This document shows positions 7,221 to 16,238 of a DNA stretch of 64,000 bases, piece by piece. Source of the DNA: an uncultured Candidatus Saccharibacteria bacterium (GTDB lineage: Bacteria > Patescibacteriota > Saccharimonadia > Saccharimonadales > Saccharimonadaceae); assembly GCA_948945085.1 (NCBI GenBank), contig CARBGY010000003.1, forward strand, positions 1 to 64,000. The letters run 5' to 3'. Below the pieces are notes generated by a model that saw only the letters and a program-made list of their open reading frames with translations, searched no databases and was not told where the DNA came from. Position 1 is the stretch's first letter. Every line of letters begins with the position of its first letter. The position numbers and the translations under genes were made by a program.

Positions 7221-10016
7221 ATGCCAGAACAAGACGAACAAAAGCGCTCTGCCGCAGTAAAGGCTGAAGTTAGAACTATTCAGCCTCTTCAGCAACCCGA
7301 GACGCCAAAAGATACTAAATCTAAAAAAGCTAAAAAAGAAAAGAAGCCGACCGACAAACTAGCTGATCGCACTCTTTTAACTCGAATTTTACAAGGAGTA
7401 TTTGGCGATGCACAAAAGAAAGTCTTAAAGCGTCTATATAAGAAAACTGTCCAAGTTGGCGAACTTGAACCTCGATATAGCGCTATGAGCGACGATGAGT
7501 TAAAAGAACAAACCAACATCCTAAAAAGCAAACTAAAAACCGGTAACCAAAAAGAACTAGACGCTATTTTAAATGACGCTTTCGCTGTTGCGCGTGAGGC
7601 GTCAAAACGCATTCTCGGCATGCGCCCATATGACGTTCAATTAATTGGTGGTATGGTTTTACATGAAGGGTGTGTTGCCGAAATGAAAACTGGTGAGGGG
7701 AAAACCCTAGTTGCTATGCTACCAGCTTATCTAAATGCATTAACTGGAAAAGGTGTTCACGTCGTCACTGTTAACGATTACCTCGCCCAGCGTGATGCTG
7801 GCTGGAATGCTCCAGTTTATCACTTCTTAGGGCTTAGTGTAGGTGTTATTGTTAATCAGGCCAGCTATGTGTACGATCCAGAATACATTAACGAAGAGCA
7901 TGATGACGAACGTATGCAACACTTAAAACCCGCCACACGTAAAGAAGCTTACGCTGCTGACATTACTTATGGAACCAATAACGAATTCGGTTTTGATTAT
8001 CTTCGCGACAATATGGTGAGTGAACCGCAATTCCTACGTCAAAGAGGTCTAAACTTTGCTATCGTTGACGAAGTTGACTCCATCTTAATCGACGAGGCTA
8101 GAACTCCACTCATCATTTCCGCTCCTGCCGGCGATAATCCCGATGCTTACTATCAATTTGCCAAAGTTGTAGCCGAACTCACTCCAGAGGATTATGTCTT
8201 CGACGAAAAACGTCGTAGCGTCACCTTAACCGATTCCGGTGTAGAAAAAGTCCAAAATCTACTAGGAGTTAAAAATCTCTACAGTACTAAACACACCCGC
8301 TTAGTGTACCATCTCGAGCAAGCCTTACGTGCCCAAGTTATCTTTAAGCGCGACAAAGATTATGTCGTCACTAACAGTGGTGATGTAGTTATTGTTGATG
8401 AACATACTGGCCGTTTAATGCAGGGACGACGCTATAATGAAGGCTTACACCAAGCTATCGAAGCTAAAGAGGGTGTCGCCGTCAAACAAGAAAGCATGAC
8501 CCTTGCTACCATCAGCTTCCAGAACTTCTTCCGCCTCTACAATAAGCTATCAGGCATGACTGGTACCGCCTTTACCGAAGCTGAGGAGTTTCAACAAATT
8601 TATGCCTTAGATGTTATTCAAATCCCACCTAACCGCCCCATCCAGCGCGTCGATAAAGATGATCTAATCTATCGCACCGAAGCCGGAAAGCTTAAAGCTA
8701 TTGCGAAAGAGATTAAGAAATACCACGACCGTGGACAGCCAGTGCTTGTTGGTAGCGCTAGTATTGCTAAAAACGAAGAAATCGCTAGATATCTCGACAG
8801 TCAAGGTATTAAGTACGAACTCTTAAATGCCAAGAACAACGAACGCGAAGCGGCCATCGTTGCAAAAGCTGGTGAAAAGGGTGCCGTAACCTTAGCAACG
8901 AACCTTGCCGGACGTGGTACCGATATTAAACTTGGCGAAGGTGTTAAAGAGCTTGGTGGTTTAGTTGTTATTGGCTCAGAAAGACACGACTCTAGGCGCG
9001 TCGATAATCAGCTACGTGGTCGTGGCGGACGACAAGGCGATCCTGGCACTACTCAGTTTTTCGTTAGCTGCGAAGACGATTTAATGCGTATTTTTCAAGG
9101 CGAGCGCATTGCTATGTTAATGCAACGACTCGGCGTTGACGAAGATACTCCTATCCAAAACCGGCGCATCTCAAAAACCCTTGAATCCGCCCAAAAACGC
9201 GTCGAAGGCTTTAACTTCGATTCTCGCAAGAACGTCGTCCAATACGATAACGTTATTAACCGACACCGTAAAGTAGTTTATGGTATGCGTCGTAAAATTC
9301 TTGACGGCGAAGATATTCATCACGAAATCGAGCGTCTCATGAGAACTTGCATCACAGATCTGACAAAAGACAGCGCTCGCATTAATAAAAACTTCAACGA
9401 AGAATTTGTAGCAGTCTTTGACGTTGATGACGAAACCGTTGATAAAATTGGCAAAATGCGCAAAGAGAAAGATCGCTACAAGGCTGCCTTAACGGAAGTC
9501 GAAAAACTTTATGCCGAACAAGAAGCTGAATTTACTCCCGAAATCATGCGCAAGATCGAACGCGAAGTCTACCTAAAAGTCCTTGACACACTTTGGATGC
9601 AACACCTCGAAAACATGCAGCACCTCCGCGAGGGTATCCATTGGCGCAGTATTGGCCAACGCGATCCTCTAGTTGAGTATCGTAGTGAATCACAAAAATT
9701 ATTTGATGGATTAGAGAAAAATTTGCGCGAAGAAGTCATGAAAATCTTGCTCAGTATTACTCTCCAAGAAGCCCATAATGAAGGTGTTACTGATGGCCAA
9801 GAATATGACACTGAGCTTACTAAAATGGCTGAAAGTGCTACCGAAAAAGGCGTTAATGAAGTTTCAAGTGGCGAAAAAAATCTGGATAAAGAGTTTAAAG
9901 ACGATGTCAGAAACCAAAATAGCTCCAATCATGCATTAAGCTATAACCAACAGCGCAATACGGCTCGTAAAAATAAGAAAAAAGAACGCCAAAACCGTAA
10001 GAAAGGAAAGCAATAA
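7221..10016 (+). CDS. secA: Preprotein translocase ATPase SecA
   Basis: SecA is the motor that pushes preproteins through SecYEG. The 931-residue protein begins with a charged Lys-rich extension of about 50 residues, then the DEAD motor: Walker A GEGKTLVAM, Walker B VDEVDSILIDEA, and the second motor half with LATNLAGRGTDIKLG and QLRGRGGRQGDPG. The scaffold and IRA domains follow (VLDTLWMQHLENM). The C-terminus is Lys/Arg-rich and lacks the usual Cys/His zinc finger. The frame is open to GTG 7200, but ATG 7221 has GGAG at the right distance. Its stop overlaps the apparent start of the M16 peptidase. Confidence 0.96.
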   Translation: MPEQDEQKRSAAVKAEVRTIQPLQQPETPKDTKSKKAKKEKKPTDKLADRTLLTRILQGVFGDAQKKVLKRLYKKTVQVGELEPRYSAMSDDELKEQTNILKSKLKTGNQKELDAILNDAFAVAREASKRILGMRPYDVQLIGGMVLHEGCVAEMKTGEGKTLVAMLPAYLNALTGKGVHVVTVNDYLAQRDAGWNAPVYHFLGLSVGVIVNQASYVYDPEYINEEHDDERMQHLKPATRKEAYAADITYGTNNEFGFDYLRDNMVSEPQFLRQRGLNFAIVDEVDSILIDEARTPLIISAPAGDNPDAYYQFAKVVAELTPEDYVFDEKRRSVTLTDSGVEKVQNLLGVKNLYSTKHTRLVYHLEQALRAQVIFKRDKDYVVTNSGDVVIVDEHTGRLMQGRRYNEGLHQAIEAKEGVAVKQESMTLATISFQNFFRLYNKLSGMTGTAFTEAEEFQQIYALDVIQIPPNRPIQRVDKDDLIYRTEAGKLKAIAKEIKKYHDRGQPVLVGSASIAKNEEIARYLDSQGIKYELLNAKNNEREAAIVAKAGEKGAVTLATNLAGRGTDIKLGEGVKELGGLVVIGSERHDSRRVDNQLRGRGGRQGDPGTTQFFVSCEDDLMRIFQGERIAMLMQRLGVDEDTPIQNRRISKTLESAQKRVEGFNFDSRKNVVQYDNVINRHRKVVYGMRRKILDGEDIHHEIERLMRTCITDLTKDSARINKNFNEEFVAVFDVDDETVDKIGKMRKEKDRYKAALTEVEKLYAEQEAEFTPEIMRKIEREVYLKVLDTLWMQHLENMQHLREGIHWRSIGQRDPLVEYRSESQKLFDGLEKNLREEVMKILLSITLQEAHNEGVTDGQEYDTELTKMAESATEKGVNEVSSGEKNLDKEFKDDVRNQNSSNHALSYNQQRNTARKNKKKERQNRKKGKQ

Positions 10017-11311
10017 AACACTCCGCCGAAGAAATCATTCTCGCTTCTGGTGCCAAAGGTCTTCTTATTGACATTCCTAGTGCCAGCGTAATGAACACAA
10101 AAATTCAATTTCGCGCTGGCATGCGTTATGCTAAAAAACCAGAAGTTTATGAAATTGCTCACATTGTCGAGCATCTCGCTTTTGGTGCAAACGCCAAATT
10201 TCGTGACGAACAAGAATTCGAGGCCGAATTTACCAAAAATGGTGCTTACCATAACGCTTGGACTTCCGATTTCTCAGTTTGTTACGAAAGTGAATGCGCT
10301 GATTTTGAATGGGAACGAATCCTTAGTCTCCAACAAGTCGCAATTACCGAACCAAAGTTTAATGAAGATGAATTAAAAAGCGAGAAAGGCAATGTTAAAG
10401 CCGAATTAACTGGCTACATGAATGATTATTGTCGATTGTTATGGCCGCGCTTACAACAAATGGTGGGAGAAAACGTCCCTGATTTAGCCGAAAGACTCAA
10501 AACTATTAATAATATCCAGCTCAAAGATATTCGCGAACATTACCGCCGTACGCATACAGCACACAATATGCGTTTTATTATCGCTGGCAATCTCAAACAC
10601 CGTAAACATAAGATTATCAAACTTCTCAACCACTGGGGCCTAAAACCTGGCGAAAGATTTGAGATTCCTTATGATAGTTTAAAGTCCTCCGCACCAGTAC
10701 TTATTCGACGTAAAGACGCAACAAATATCACTTTTGCTTTTTCCTGGCTAACCCCGCGCAAGCTCGAACCCAGCGAAGTTTACGCTATGAACTGCCTGAA
10801 TCATATTCTTAATGGAACCATGAGTAGTAAAATTTTAGGACAAGCTCGCAAACAAGGTCTAGTCTATAGCATGGGTAGCGACCTCAGCAATGGTTGGCAC
10901 AATGCTTCATGGGACTTTGATGGTGAAGTAAATGTCGATAGTGCACTTGAACTTTTTGACCTCATCCACCAAGAAATTCTAAAAATCCTTTCTGGCGAAA
11001 TATCCGAACTCGACATCGAAACCGCTAAGTCCTACGCCACCGGTAGATACCAAATGGGCGCCCAAACCGTTAATCAAATATCTGATTATTACGCAGATGG
11101 CTATTTTACCAACGGTACGCTTGAAAAATACGATCGTATGCCAATCTTCATTAAAAATATCAATAAAGACACTATCGTAAACCTTGCGCGCGAATTTGTC
11201 GGTAGTAATCTTAATGCTCTCGTTGCTGTTAGCTCTGTCGAAAAAGCGCTTGTTAATGAACTTGCCGAAAAACTGAAATTTCCCGAATTTGAAAAGCAAG
11301 TGCAAGCTTAG
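10013..11311 (+). CDS. M16 family (insulinase-like) zinc peptidase, apparent ATA start
   Basis: The product of about 432 residues has the inverted zinc motif HIVEH and a downstream glutamate region (SEKGNVKAEL), the M16 signature, followed by the C-terminal M16 repeat. The first ATG in frame is 10091, but starting there removes the first beta strand of the fold. The upstream codons encode EEIILASGAKGLLIDIP, a good match to the N-terminal strand of M16 proteins. An in-frame TAA at 9998 limits the start to 10001-10091, where no ATG, GTG or TTG exists. ATA 10013 overlaps the secA stop (ATAA) and sits 5 nt after AGGA, so it is the best candidate. The fallback start is 10091. Confidence 0.8.
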   Translation: MKHSAEEIILASGAKGLLIDIPSASVMNTKIQFRAGMRYAKKPEVYEIAHIVEHLAFGANAKFRDEQEFEAEFTKNGAYHNAWTSDFSVCYESECADFEWERILSLQQVAITEPKFNEDELKSEKGNVKAELTGYMNDYCRLLWPRLQQMVGENVPDLAERLKTINNIQLKDIREHYRRTHTAHNMRFIIAGNLKHRKHKIIKLLNHWGLKPGERFEIPYDSLKSSAPVLIRRKDATNITFAFSWLTPRKLEPSEVYAMNCLNHILNGTMSSKILGQARKQGLVYSMGSDLSNGWHNASWDFDGEVNVDSALELFDLIHQEILKILSGEISELDIETAKSYATGRYQMGAQTVNQISDYYADGYFTNGTLEKYDRMPIFIKNINKDTIVNLAREFVGSNLNALVAVSSVEKALVNELAEKLKFPEFEKQVQA

Positions 11312-11316
11312 TATGC

Positions 11317-11322
11317 TATAAT
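11317..11322 (+). promoter_or_regulatory. -10 box of the leaderless murD promoter
   Basis: TATAAT preceded by TGC lies just after the M16 stop codon and ends 6 nt before murD ATG 11329. No ribosome site separates them. Confidence 0.7.
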
Positions 11323-11328
11323 TATGAC

Positions 11329-12597
11329 ATGCAAATAGCAATCTTGGGACATGGCAAAGAGGGGCAAAGTGCTGAAAAATACTTTTTGGCTAAAAATCAT
11401 CAAGTCGAAGTTTTTGACAATTTCACTACTGACACCCTGAGCTCTATCGATTTTTCACATTTTGACCTCATTTTACGAAGCCCTTCGGTCCCTCCGCTCG
11501 GATTTGATGTTCATGCCGATGATAATACTGGCTATAATTGGTCTAGCATGACAAAATACTTTTTTGAACATTGTCCTTGTCCGATTATTGGTGTTACTGG
11601 CACCAAAGGAAAAGGCACAACTTGTTCTATGATCTTAAGTATCTTTCAGGAACTTCATAAAAAAACTTGGCTCGTTGGCAATATCGGTACTCCAGCTATT
11701 GATATACTCGACGATCTGAAGCCGGATCATGTTGTAATTTACGAGATGAGTAGCTTCCAGTTATGGGACCTTGAAAAATCTCCCCACGTTGCCGTCATCT
11801 TAAAGATCGAACCTGATCATCTCAATATTCATAAGGATTTTGCTGAATATACTGCCGCTAAAGGCAATATTGCTAAATACCAAACCACCAAAGATTACTG
11901 CGTATATTATCGAGATAATCCCGAATCTCGACGTCTCGCCACGTTGTCACGAGGTACAAAAGTTGCTTATCCCATTAAAACCGATCGCAAAATCCTCGAT
12001 CGCGTTCTCAATATGCTTACCATTCCTGGACAACATAATCGCGAAAATGCCGAAGCCGCCCTTACGGCAGTTGCGAGTTTTTATGATGAAACTATATTTG
12101 ATTTCATAGATGCCCACGAAAACGAACTCGCACTTGCTATGAAAAAATTCCAGGGCTTACCACATCGACTTCAGTTTCTTCGAGAGCTCAATCACGTAAG
12201 GTATTATGATGATAATTTTGCCACTAACGTCGCATCCACTCAAGTCGCTTTAGAATCTTTTCGTGATGAACCAATCATCCTCATTGCTGGCGGTCGCGAC
12301 AAAACCGACAACGCGGACTTACCAGAAATCGCCCGCCTCATTAAAAAGCATGTCACTAAAGCCGTACTAATTGGTGAATCAGGGAGAGAACTTTGCAAAC
12401 TTCTTCCCGAAAAGAAATGGGTTTATGCTAATAATCTCCAAGAAGCGACGTTCGTCGCTCGCGTTGAAGCTGAGAAGATTGCCAAAAAACAACCAGCAAT
12501 TCTCCTTATGTCACCTGCCGCCGCTAGTTTTGACATGTTCGAGAATGTCTATGATCGTGGTACTAAATTCCAAAAAATCGTTCAGGAGTTAGAATAA
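11329..12597 (+). CDS. murD: UDP-N-acetylmuramoylalanine--D-glutamate ligase MurD
   Basis: MurD adds D-glutamate to UDP-MurNAc-L-Ala in peptidoglycan precursor synthesis in the cytosol. The 422-residue protein has an N-terminal Rossmann-like domain (AILGHGKEGQSAEKY), the central ATP-binding domain with GVTGTKGKGTT near residue 90 and the YEMSSFQLWDLE segment, and a C-terminal domain with AGGRDKTDN and LLMSPAAASFDMFENVYDRG, typical for MurD. It is a little shorter than the usual 430-450 residues. It overlaps prfB by one base. A TATAAT box 6 nt upstream suggests a leaderless message. Confidence 0.93.
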   Translation: MQIAILGHGKEGQSAEKYFLAKNHQVEVFDNFTTDTLSSIDFSHFDLILRSPSVPPLGFDVHADDNTGYNWSSMTKYFFEHCPCPIIGVTGTKGKGTTCSMILSIFQELHKKTWLVGNIGTPAIDILDDLKPDHVVIYEMSSFQLWDLEKSPHVAVILKIEPDHLNIHKDFAEYTAAKGNIAKYQTTKDYCVYYRDNPESRRLATLSRGTKVAYPIKTDRKILDRVLNMLTIPGQHNRENAEAALTAVASFYDETIFDFIDAHENELALAMKKFQGLPHRLQFLRELNHVRYYDDNFATNVASTQVALESFRDEPIILIAGGRDKTDNADLPEIARLIKKHVTKAVLIGESGRELCKLLPEKKWVYANNLQEATFVARVEAEKIAKKQPAILLMSPAAASFDMFENVYDRGTKFQKIVQELE

Positions 12598-13682
12598 TGA
12601 GCCTCATCGAAGAAAAAAAAATTACTGAGCTACAGGAAGACCTAGATAAATCTTGGCAAAAACTTCGTTTAGATGAAAAACTCCAACAAATCCAAGCACT
12701 AGAGCTTGAGGTAACAAAACCAGAACTATGGCTAAATCCAGAGAACGCTAAAACTAAGCACGAAACTCTCGCCCATTTATCCGACGAGATTGAACCGTGG
12801 CAACTACTTAAGACTCAACTTGACGACCTGCACGAACTTTTATCTCTAGACGACGCTGAACTTGAAACTGAGGTTAATGCACAAATCGAAATCCTCGAAC
12901 AAAAGCTATTAGAGTTAAAAAAAGCTCTCCGTTTTACTGGTGACTATGACCACAATAATGCCATTCTTCGCATCACTGCCGGTGTCGGCGGAACCGAAGC
13001 TATGGACTGGGCCAGCATGCTCGAACGTATGTACTTAAGATGGTGTGAACGACAGGGAATGAAAGTATCAAACTTAGACCGTACGACTGGCGAAGAGGCC
13101 GGAATCAAAACTGCAGTTTATGAAATTAGCGGAACAAATGCTTACGGACTACTAAAAAGCGAACACGGTGTTCACCGACTTGTTAGATTAAGCCCTTTTA
13201 ATGCTGATAATTTACGACAAACTAGTTTTGCGCTCGTAGAAATCCTACCAGTTATTGAAAATAGCGAGCAAGTTAAAATTGATGATAAGGATTTACGTAT
13301 TGATGTTTACCATTCTGGTGGACATGGCGGGCAAAGCGTCAACACCACTAATTCCGCTGTTAGAATTACACATTTACCAACCAACATCGTCGTAGCTATC
13401 CAAAATGAACGTTCACAACTCCAAAACAAAGAAAAGGCTCTGGAAATCTTACGTGGTAAACTCGTCCAACTACAGCAAGAACAACATGCAGAAAGCATCG
13501 ACAAGCTTCGCGCAGGCGAATCTGCCAAATGGGGTCAACAAATCCGTAATTACGTCCTACAACCATATAAACTCGTAAAAGATACTCGTACTAAATACGA
13601 AAGCAAAGATCCTGATACTGTCCTTGACGGTAAAATTAATGATTTTATTGATGCCTATCTTGACGCACAACCAACGCAGTAG
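12597..13682 (+). CDS. prfB: Peptide chain release factor 2
   Basis: RF2 terminates translation at UAA and UGA. The 361-residue protein has the SPF stop-recognition tripeptide (HRLVRLSPFNADN), which separates it from RF1, and the GGQ catalytic loop (SGGHGGQSVNTTNSAVR). It reads in one frame from ATG 12597, so the programmed frameshift of many RF2 genes is absent. Presence of RF2 supports UGA as a true stop. The start overlaps the murD stop. The TAG stop is immediately followed by variable-region cassette A. Confidence 0.95.
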   Translation: MSLIEEKKITELQEDLDKSWQKLRLDEKLQQIQALELEVTKPELWLNPENAKTKHETLAHLSDEIEPWQLLKTQLDDLHELLSLDDAELETEVNAQIEILEQKLLELKKALRFTGDYDHNNAILRITAGVGGTEAMDWASMLERMYLRWCERQGMKVSNLDRTTGEEAGIKTAVYEISGTNAYGLLKSEHGVHRLVRLSPFNADNLRQTSFALVEILPVIENSEQVKIDDKDLRIDVYHSGGHGGQSVNTTNSAVRITHLPTNIVVAIQNERSQLQNKEKALEILRGKLVQLQQEQHAESIDKLRAGESAKWGQQIRNYVLQPYKLVKDTRTKYESKDPDTVLDGKINDFIDAYLDAQPTQ

Positions 13683-13888
13683 TACGCGGCGGGTACGTCG
13701 CTCTAAATACTGGTTCATTGAGGGGCGCGGGCTTCAATAGCGACTACTGGTCAGCTACTACTTATCCTAATGCTACGTACGCGTACTACCTCAATTTCGA
13801 TAGTACTAACGTCGACCTGTCACACTACGACAATCGATTCTACGGTTTCTCGGTGCGCCACAATCAGAACCTTTTACACCATCACTAG
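13682..13888 (+). repeat. DGR-type variable-region cassette A (orphan lectin C-terminus)
   Basis: The 177-bp core 13682-13858 begins GTACGCGGCGGG and ends GGTTTCTCGGTGCGC. Its open frame encodes VRGGYVALNTGSL...YWSATTYPNAT...YGFSVR and continues to a TAG at 13886-13888. No start codon or upstream domain exists in this frame, and the core begins on the last base of the prfB stop. Compared with cassettes B, C and E, nearly all differences lie in 17 codons ending in C or T, the pattern expected from adenine mutagenesis of AAC/AAT template codons. The family resemblance is to the end of FISUMP / C-type-lectin surface proteins. Confidence 0.85.
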
Positions 13889-13927
13889 AATTACGAAAAA
13901 GAATAATCGTGAGCAGTGTAGATAATA

Positions 13928-13956
13928 TTGCTAACACATTTTGCTTGTGGTATTAT
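13928..13956 (+). promoter_or_regulatory. Leaderless promoter of ftsE
   Basis: TTGCTA at 13928-13933, a 17-nt spacer and TATTAT at 13951-13956 end 6 nt before ATG 13963. This spacing argues for ATG 13963 rather than the longer open frame from 13909. Confidence 0.65.
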
Positions 13957-13962
13957 ATAAAC

Positions 13963-15123
13963 ATGATACTGCTCGACCGCATTACAAAGACCTATCCTGG
14001 CGACGAAGAACCCGCGCTCGACAACGTTTCTCTACACATCGAGCCGCACGAGTTCGTCTTTTTGGTTGGTAAATCCGGTGCAGGAAAATCTACTTTAATT
14101 AAAATGATCACCAAAGAGGAACAACCTGACTCTGGAAAAATCATTATTGGGGGAATCGATCTTGATTACATCAAAAAACGCCACATCCCTCATTATCGTC
14201 GCCGACTTGGTGTAGTTTTTCAAGATTATAAGTTACTACCAATGCGTACAGTCTACGAAAATGTTGCTTTTGCTCTTGAAATTGCCGGTATGAGCAATAA
14301 AGAAATTAGTCGCACCGTTCCAAAAGTTCTCGACCTCGTCGGACTTGGCGATAAGGGACATAAGTTTCCAACTCACTTGTCTGGCGGAGAACAACAACGC
14401 GTTAGTATTGCCCGTTCCGTCGCAAGGCAACCAAAAATCTTGATCGCCGACGAGCCGACTGGCAACCTCGATAAACTCACCAAGCAAGAAATCATTGAAC
14501 TCCTACAACGTATTAATGATTTTGGTACCACCATTATGGTTACAACCCATGACGAAAGTATTGTCAATAATCTAAGCAAGCGTGTTATCACACTTAAGGA
14601 TGGTCGTATTATTGATGACCAAAAACAACATGGTATTTATCGTCTTGAAAATGATCCAATAATCGAGGACGTGCCGCATGTTCCGATTATTCAACGGATT
14701 TTTATGCCGGGAAGTAAGAAAACTCTGAGAGTTAAGACTGCTAATAATGAATCTACCGCAGTCAAGAAAAATGACCACCTTAAAGACGGCGACAGTCTCA
14801 AAATTAAACATGGAACAAAAAAGCGTAGTGCAAAAACCACTAAAACTGCGCCAAATACCATGAAGAAGGCTACAAAAGTTATGCCAACTACTAATACAAA
14901 AGCCGCATCGGATAACAGTCAAAAGACACCCAAAACTCCCACCAAAAAATACGCGCAAGATTCTGCTAATCAATGGTATACCGCTAGCCGTCCTCTCAAA
15001 GCCGCTCCGAAACTTAGCGATTTCGGACCTGGACAAACCATTAAACTTAAACCCGCACCTAGCATGAGTCGAATCGCCAAACAACCTCTTGGTCCAAAAG
15101 CTAAAACCAAACAAGTGATCTAA
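13963..15123 (+). CDS. ftsE: Cell division ATP-binding protein FtsE with long C-terminal tail
   Basis: FtsE is the ATPase of the FtsEX complex that controls peptidoglycan hydrolases at the septum. The first 220 or so residues have Walker A VGKSGAGKST, the Q-loop VVFQDYKLLP, signature LSGGEQQR, Walker B ILIADEPTG and the switch His (TTHDE). The protein is about 386 residues, some 150 longer than usual: the tail is Lys/Thr/Pro-rich and low in complexity (AKTTKTAPNTMKKATKV), probably disordered and basic. ftsX follows 16 nt downstream, then the CHAP hydrolase. The tail may bind membrane or nucleic acid; that is speculation. Confidence 0.92.
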   Translation: MILLDRITKTYPGDEEPALDNVSLHIEPHEFVFLVGKSGAGKSTLIKMITKEEQPDSGKIIIGGIDLDYIKKRHIPHYRRRLGVVFQDYKLLPMRTVYENVAFALEIAGMSNKEISRTVPKVLDLVGLGDKGHKFPTHLSGGEQQRVSIARSVARQPKILIADEPTGNLDKLTKQEIIELLQRINDFGTTIMVTTHDESIVNNLSKRVITLKDGRIIDDQKQHGIYRLENDPIIEDVPHVPIIQRIFMPGSKKTLRVKTANNESTAVKKNDHLKDGDSLKIKHGTKKRSAKTTKTAPNTMKKATKVMPTTNTKAASDNSQKTPKTPTKKYAQDSANQWYTASRPLKAAPKLSDFGPGQTIKLKPAPSMSRIAKQPLGPKAKTKQVI

Positions 15124-15139
15124 AAGGAATAATCATAAA

Positions 15140-16189
15140 ATGATTGATAAAGAATCCATCGAAGAAGCCGGACACCGCGGAGCGCATAAGCCCTCACGAC
15201 AAGAAACTAAGGCTCACCTCAAAACCCTTGTTGAAAATAGCAGCGTCAGTCGTGTGCGCAACACTGGCCGTATCGTTAAGTACGGTGTAGCTAGCTTTAC
15301 AAGGAATATCTGGTTATCAATTGCTGCCACGCTTGTTATGACGGTTACCTTAATCATTCTCATGATTACCGTTTTTGCTAGCCTAATTTTAAGCGCGACT
15401 GCCGACACTATGCGTGAAAAAATCGATATTACCGTTTATTTTGCTCCTCGCACCGATCCGATCATTCTCGAAGAAATGGCTACACAAATGCGCCTTGACG
15501 AAAATGTCCGCAGCGTCGAAGTTACATCGTCCGAAGATGAGTTAGCGAAACTCATTGAAGAAAATAGCGACGAAGAAGCGCTTGCAACCACTTTTAATGA
15601 CCCCGAAATGTATGAACATATCCTAAATGCTACTCAGGCACCAATGCGTATCAAAGTTTACGATCCTAACAATCTCGATAGTATTAAATCTATTGTTGAG
15701 AACGGTGTACTTTTCCAGGAACATATCGACCCAGAAAAACAACCAACCTACAATGTCAATCAAGCCCAAATCGAAACCATCAACTCTTGGGCAACCATCG
15801 CCAAAAACGGCGGGCTAATTCTTGGTTCAGTCTTTTTAGTTATCTCAATTCTCGTTATCTTTAACACGATTCGCATGGCAATCTTCTCTCGTCGAGAAGA
15901 GATCTACATGATGCGGCTAGTTGGCGCAGATCTTGGCTTTATCCGTGGACCATTCTTGATTGAAGCAGAAATTTCTGGAATTATTTCCGGTATCCTAGCT
16001 ACCACCATTGTTGTTGTTGGTTATCAATTCCTTGCACCAAATCTATCCGGCTACGGTATTGATATTTCTACCGTTTCGCAATTACTAGATAGTAACATGC
16101 TTGTAGCTGTTTACGGAATTATTATTTTGGTCGGTATGGTGATTGGCACAATTTCTGCCCGACTCGCCATGCAAAAATACCTTAAATAA
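15140..16189 (+). CDS. ftsX: Cell division protein FtsX (permease-like)
   Basis: FtsX transmits FtsE ATPase activity across the membrane to a murein hydrolase. The 349-residue protein has a cytoplasmic N-terminus of about 60 residues, TM1 (about 62-86), a large extracellular domain (about 90-220) and three C-terminal membrane segments with the FtsX-type motif AIFSRREEIYMMRLVGAD between them. It follows ftsE by 16 nt and has its own AAAGGAAT ribosome site. The coiled-coil CHAP protein encoded next is the obvious partner for the extracellular loop. Confidence 0.92.
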   Translation: MIDKESIEEAGHRGAHKPSRQETKAHLKTLVENSSVSRVRNTGRIVKYGVASFTRNIWLSIAATLVMTVTLIILMITVFASLILSATADTMREKIDITVYFAPRTDPIILEEMATQMRLDENVRSVEVTSSEDELAKLIEENSDEEALATTFNDPEMYEHILNATQAPMRIKVYDPNNLDSIKSIVENGVLFQEHIDPEKQPTYNVNQAQIETINSWATIAKNGGLILGSVFLVISILVIFNTIRMAIFSRREEIYMMRLVGADLGFIRGPFLIEAEISGIISGILATTIVVVGYQFLAPNLSGYGIDISTVSQLLDSNMLVAVYGIIILVGMVIGTISARLAMQKYLK

Positions 16190-16238
16190 GCTTAAGCACT
16201 TTCTTTACTTTTACAGTTATCTGTGATATATATTAAGC

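Noticed and set aside
12597..13682. Programmed frameshift in prfB
   Set aside because: The frame is continuous from ATG 12597 through GGQ, with no early stop.
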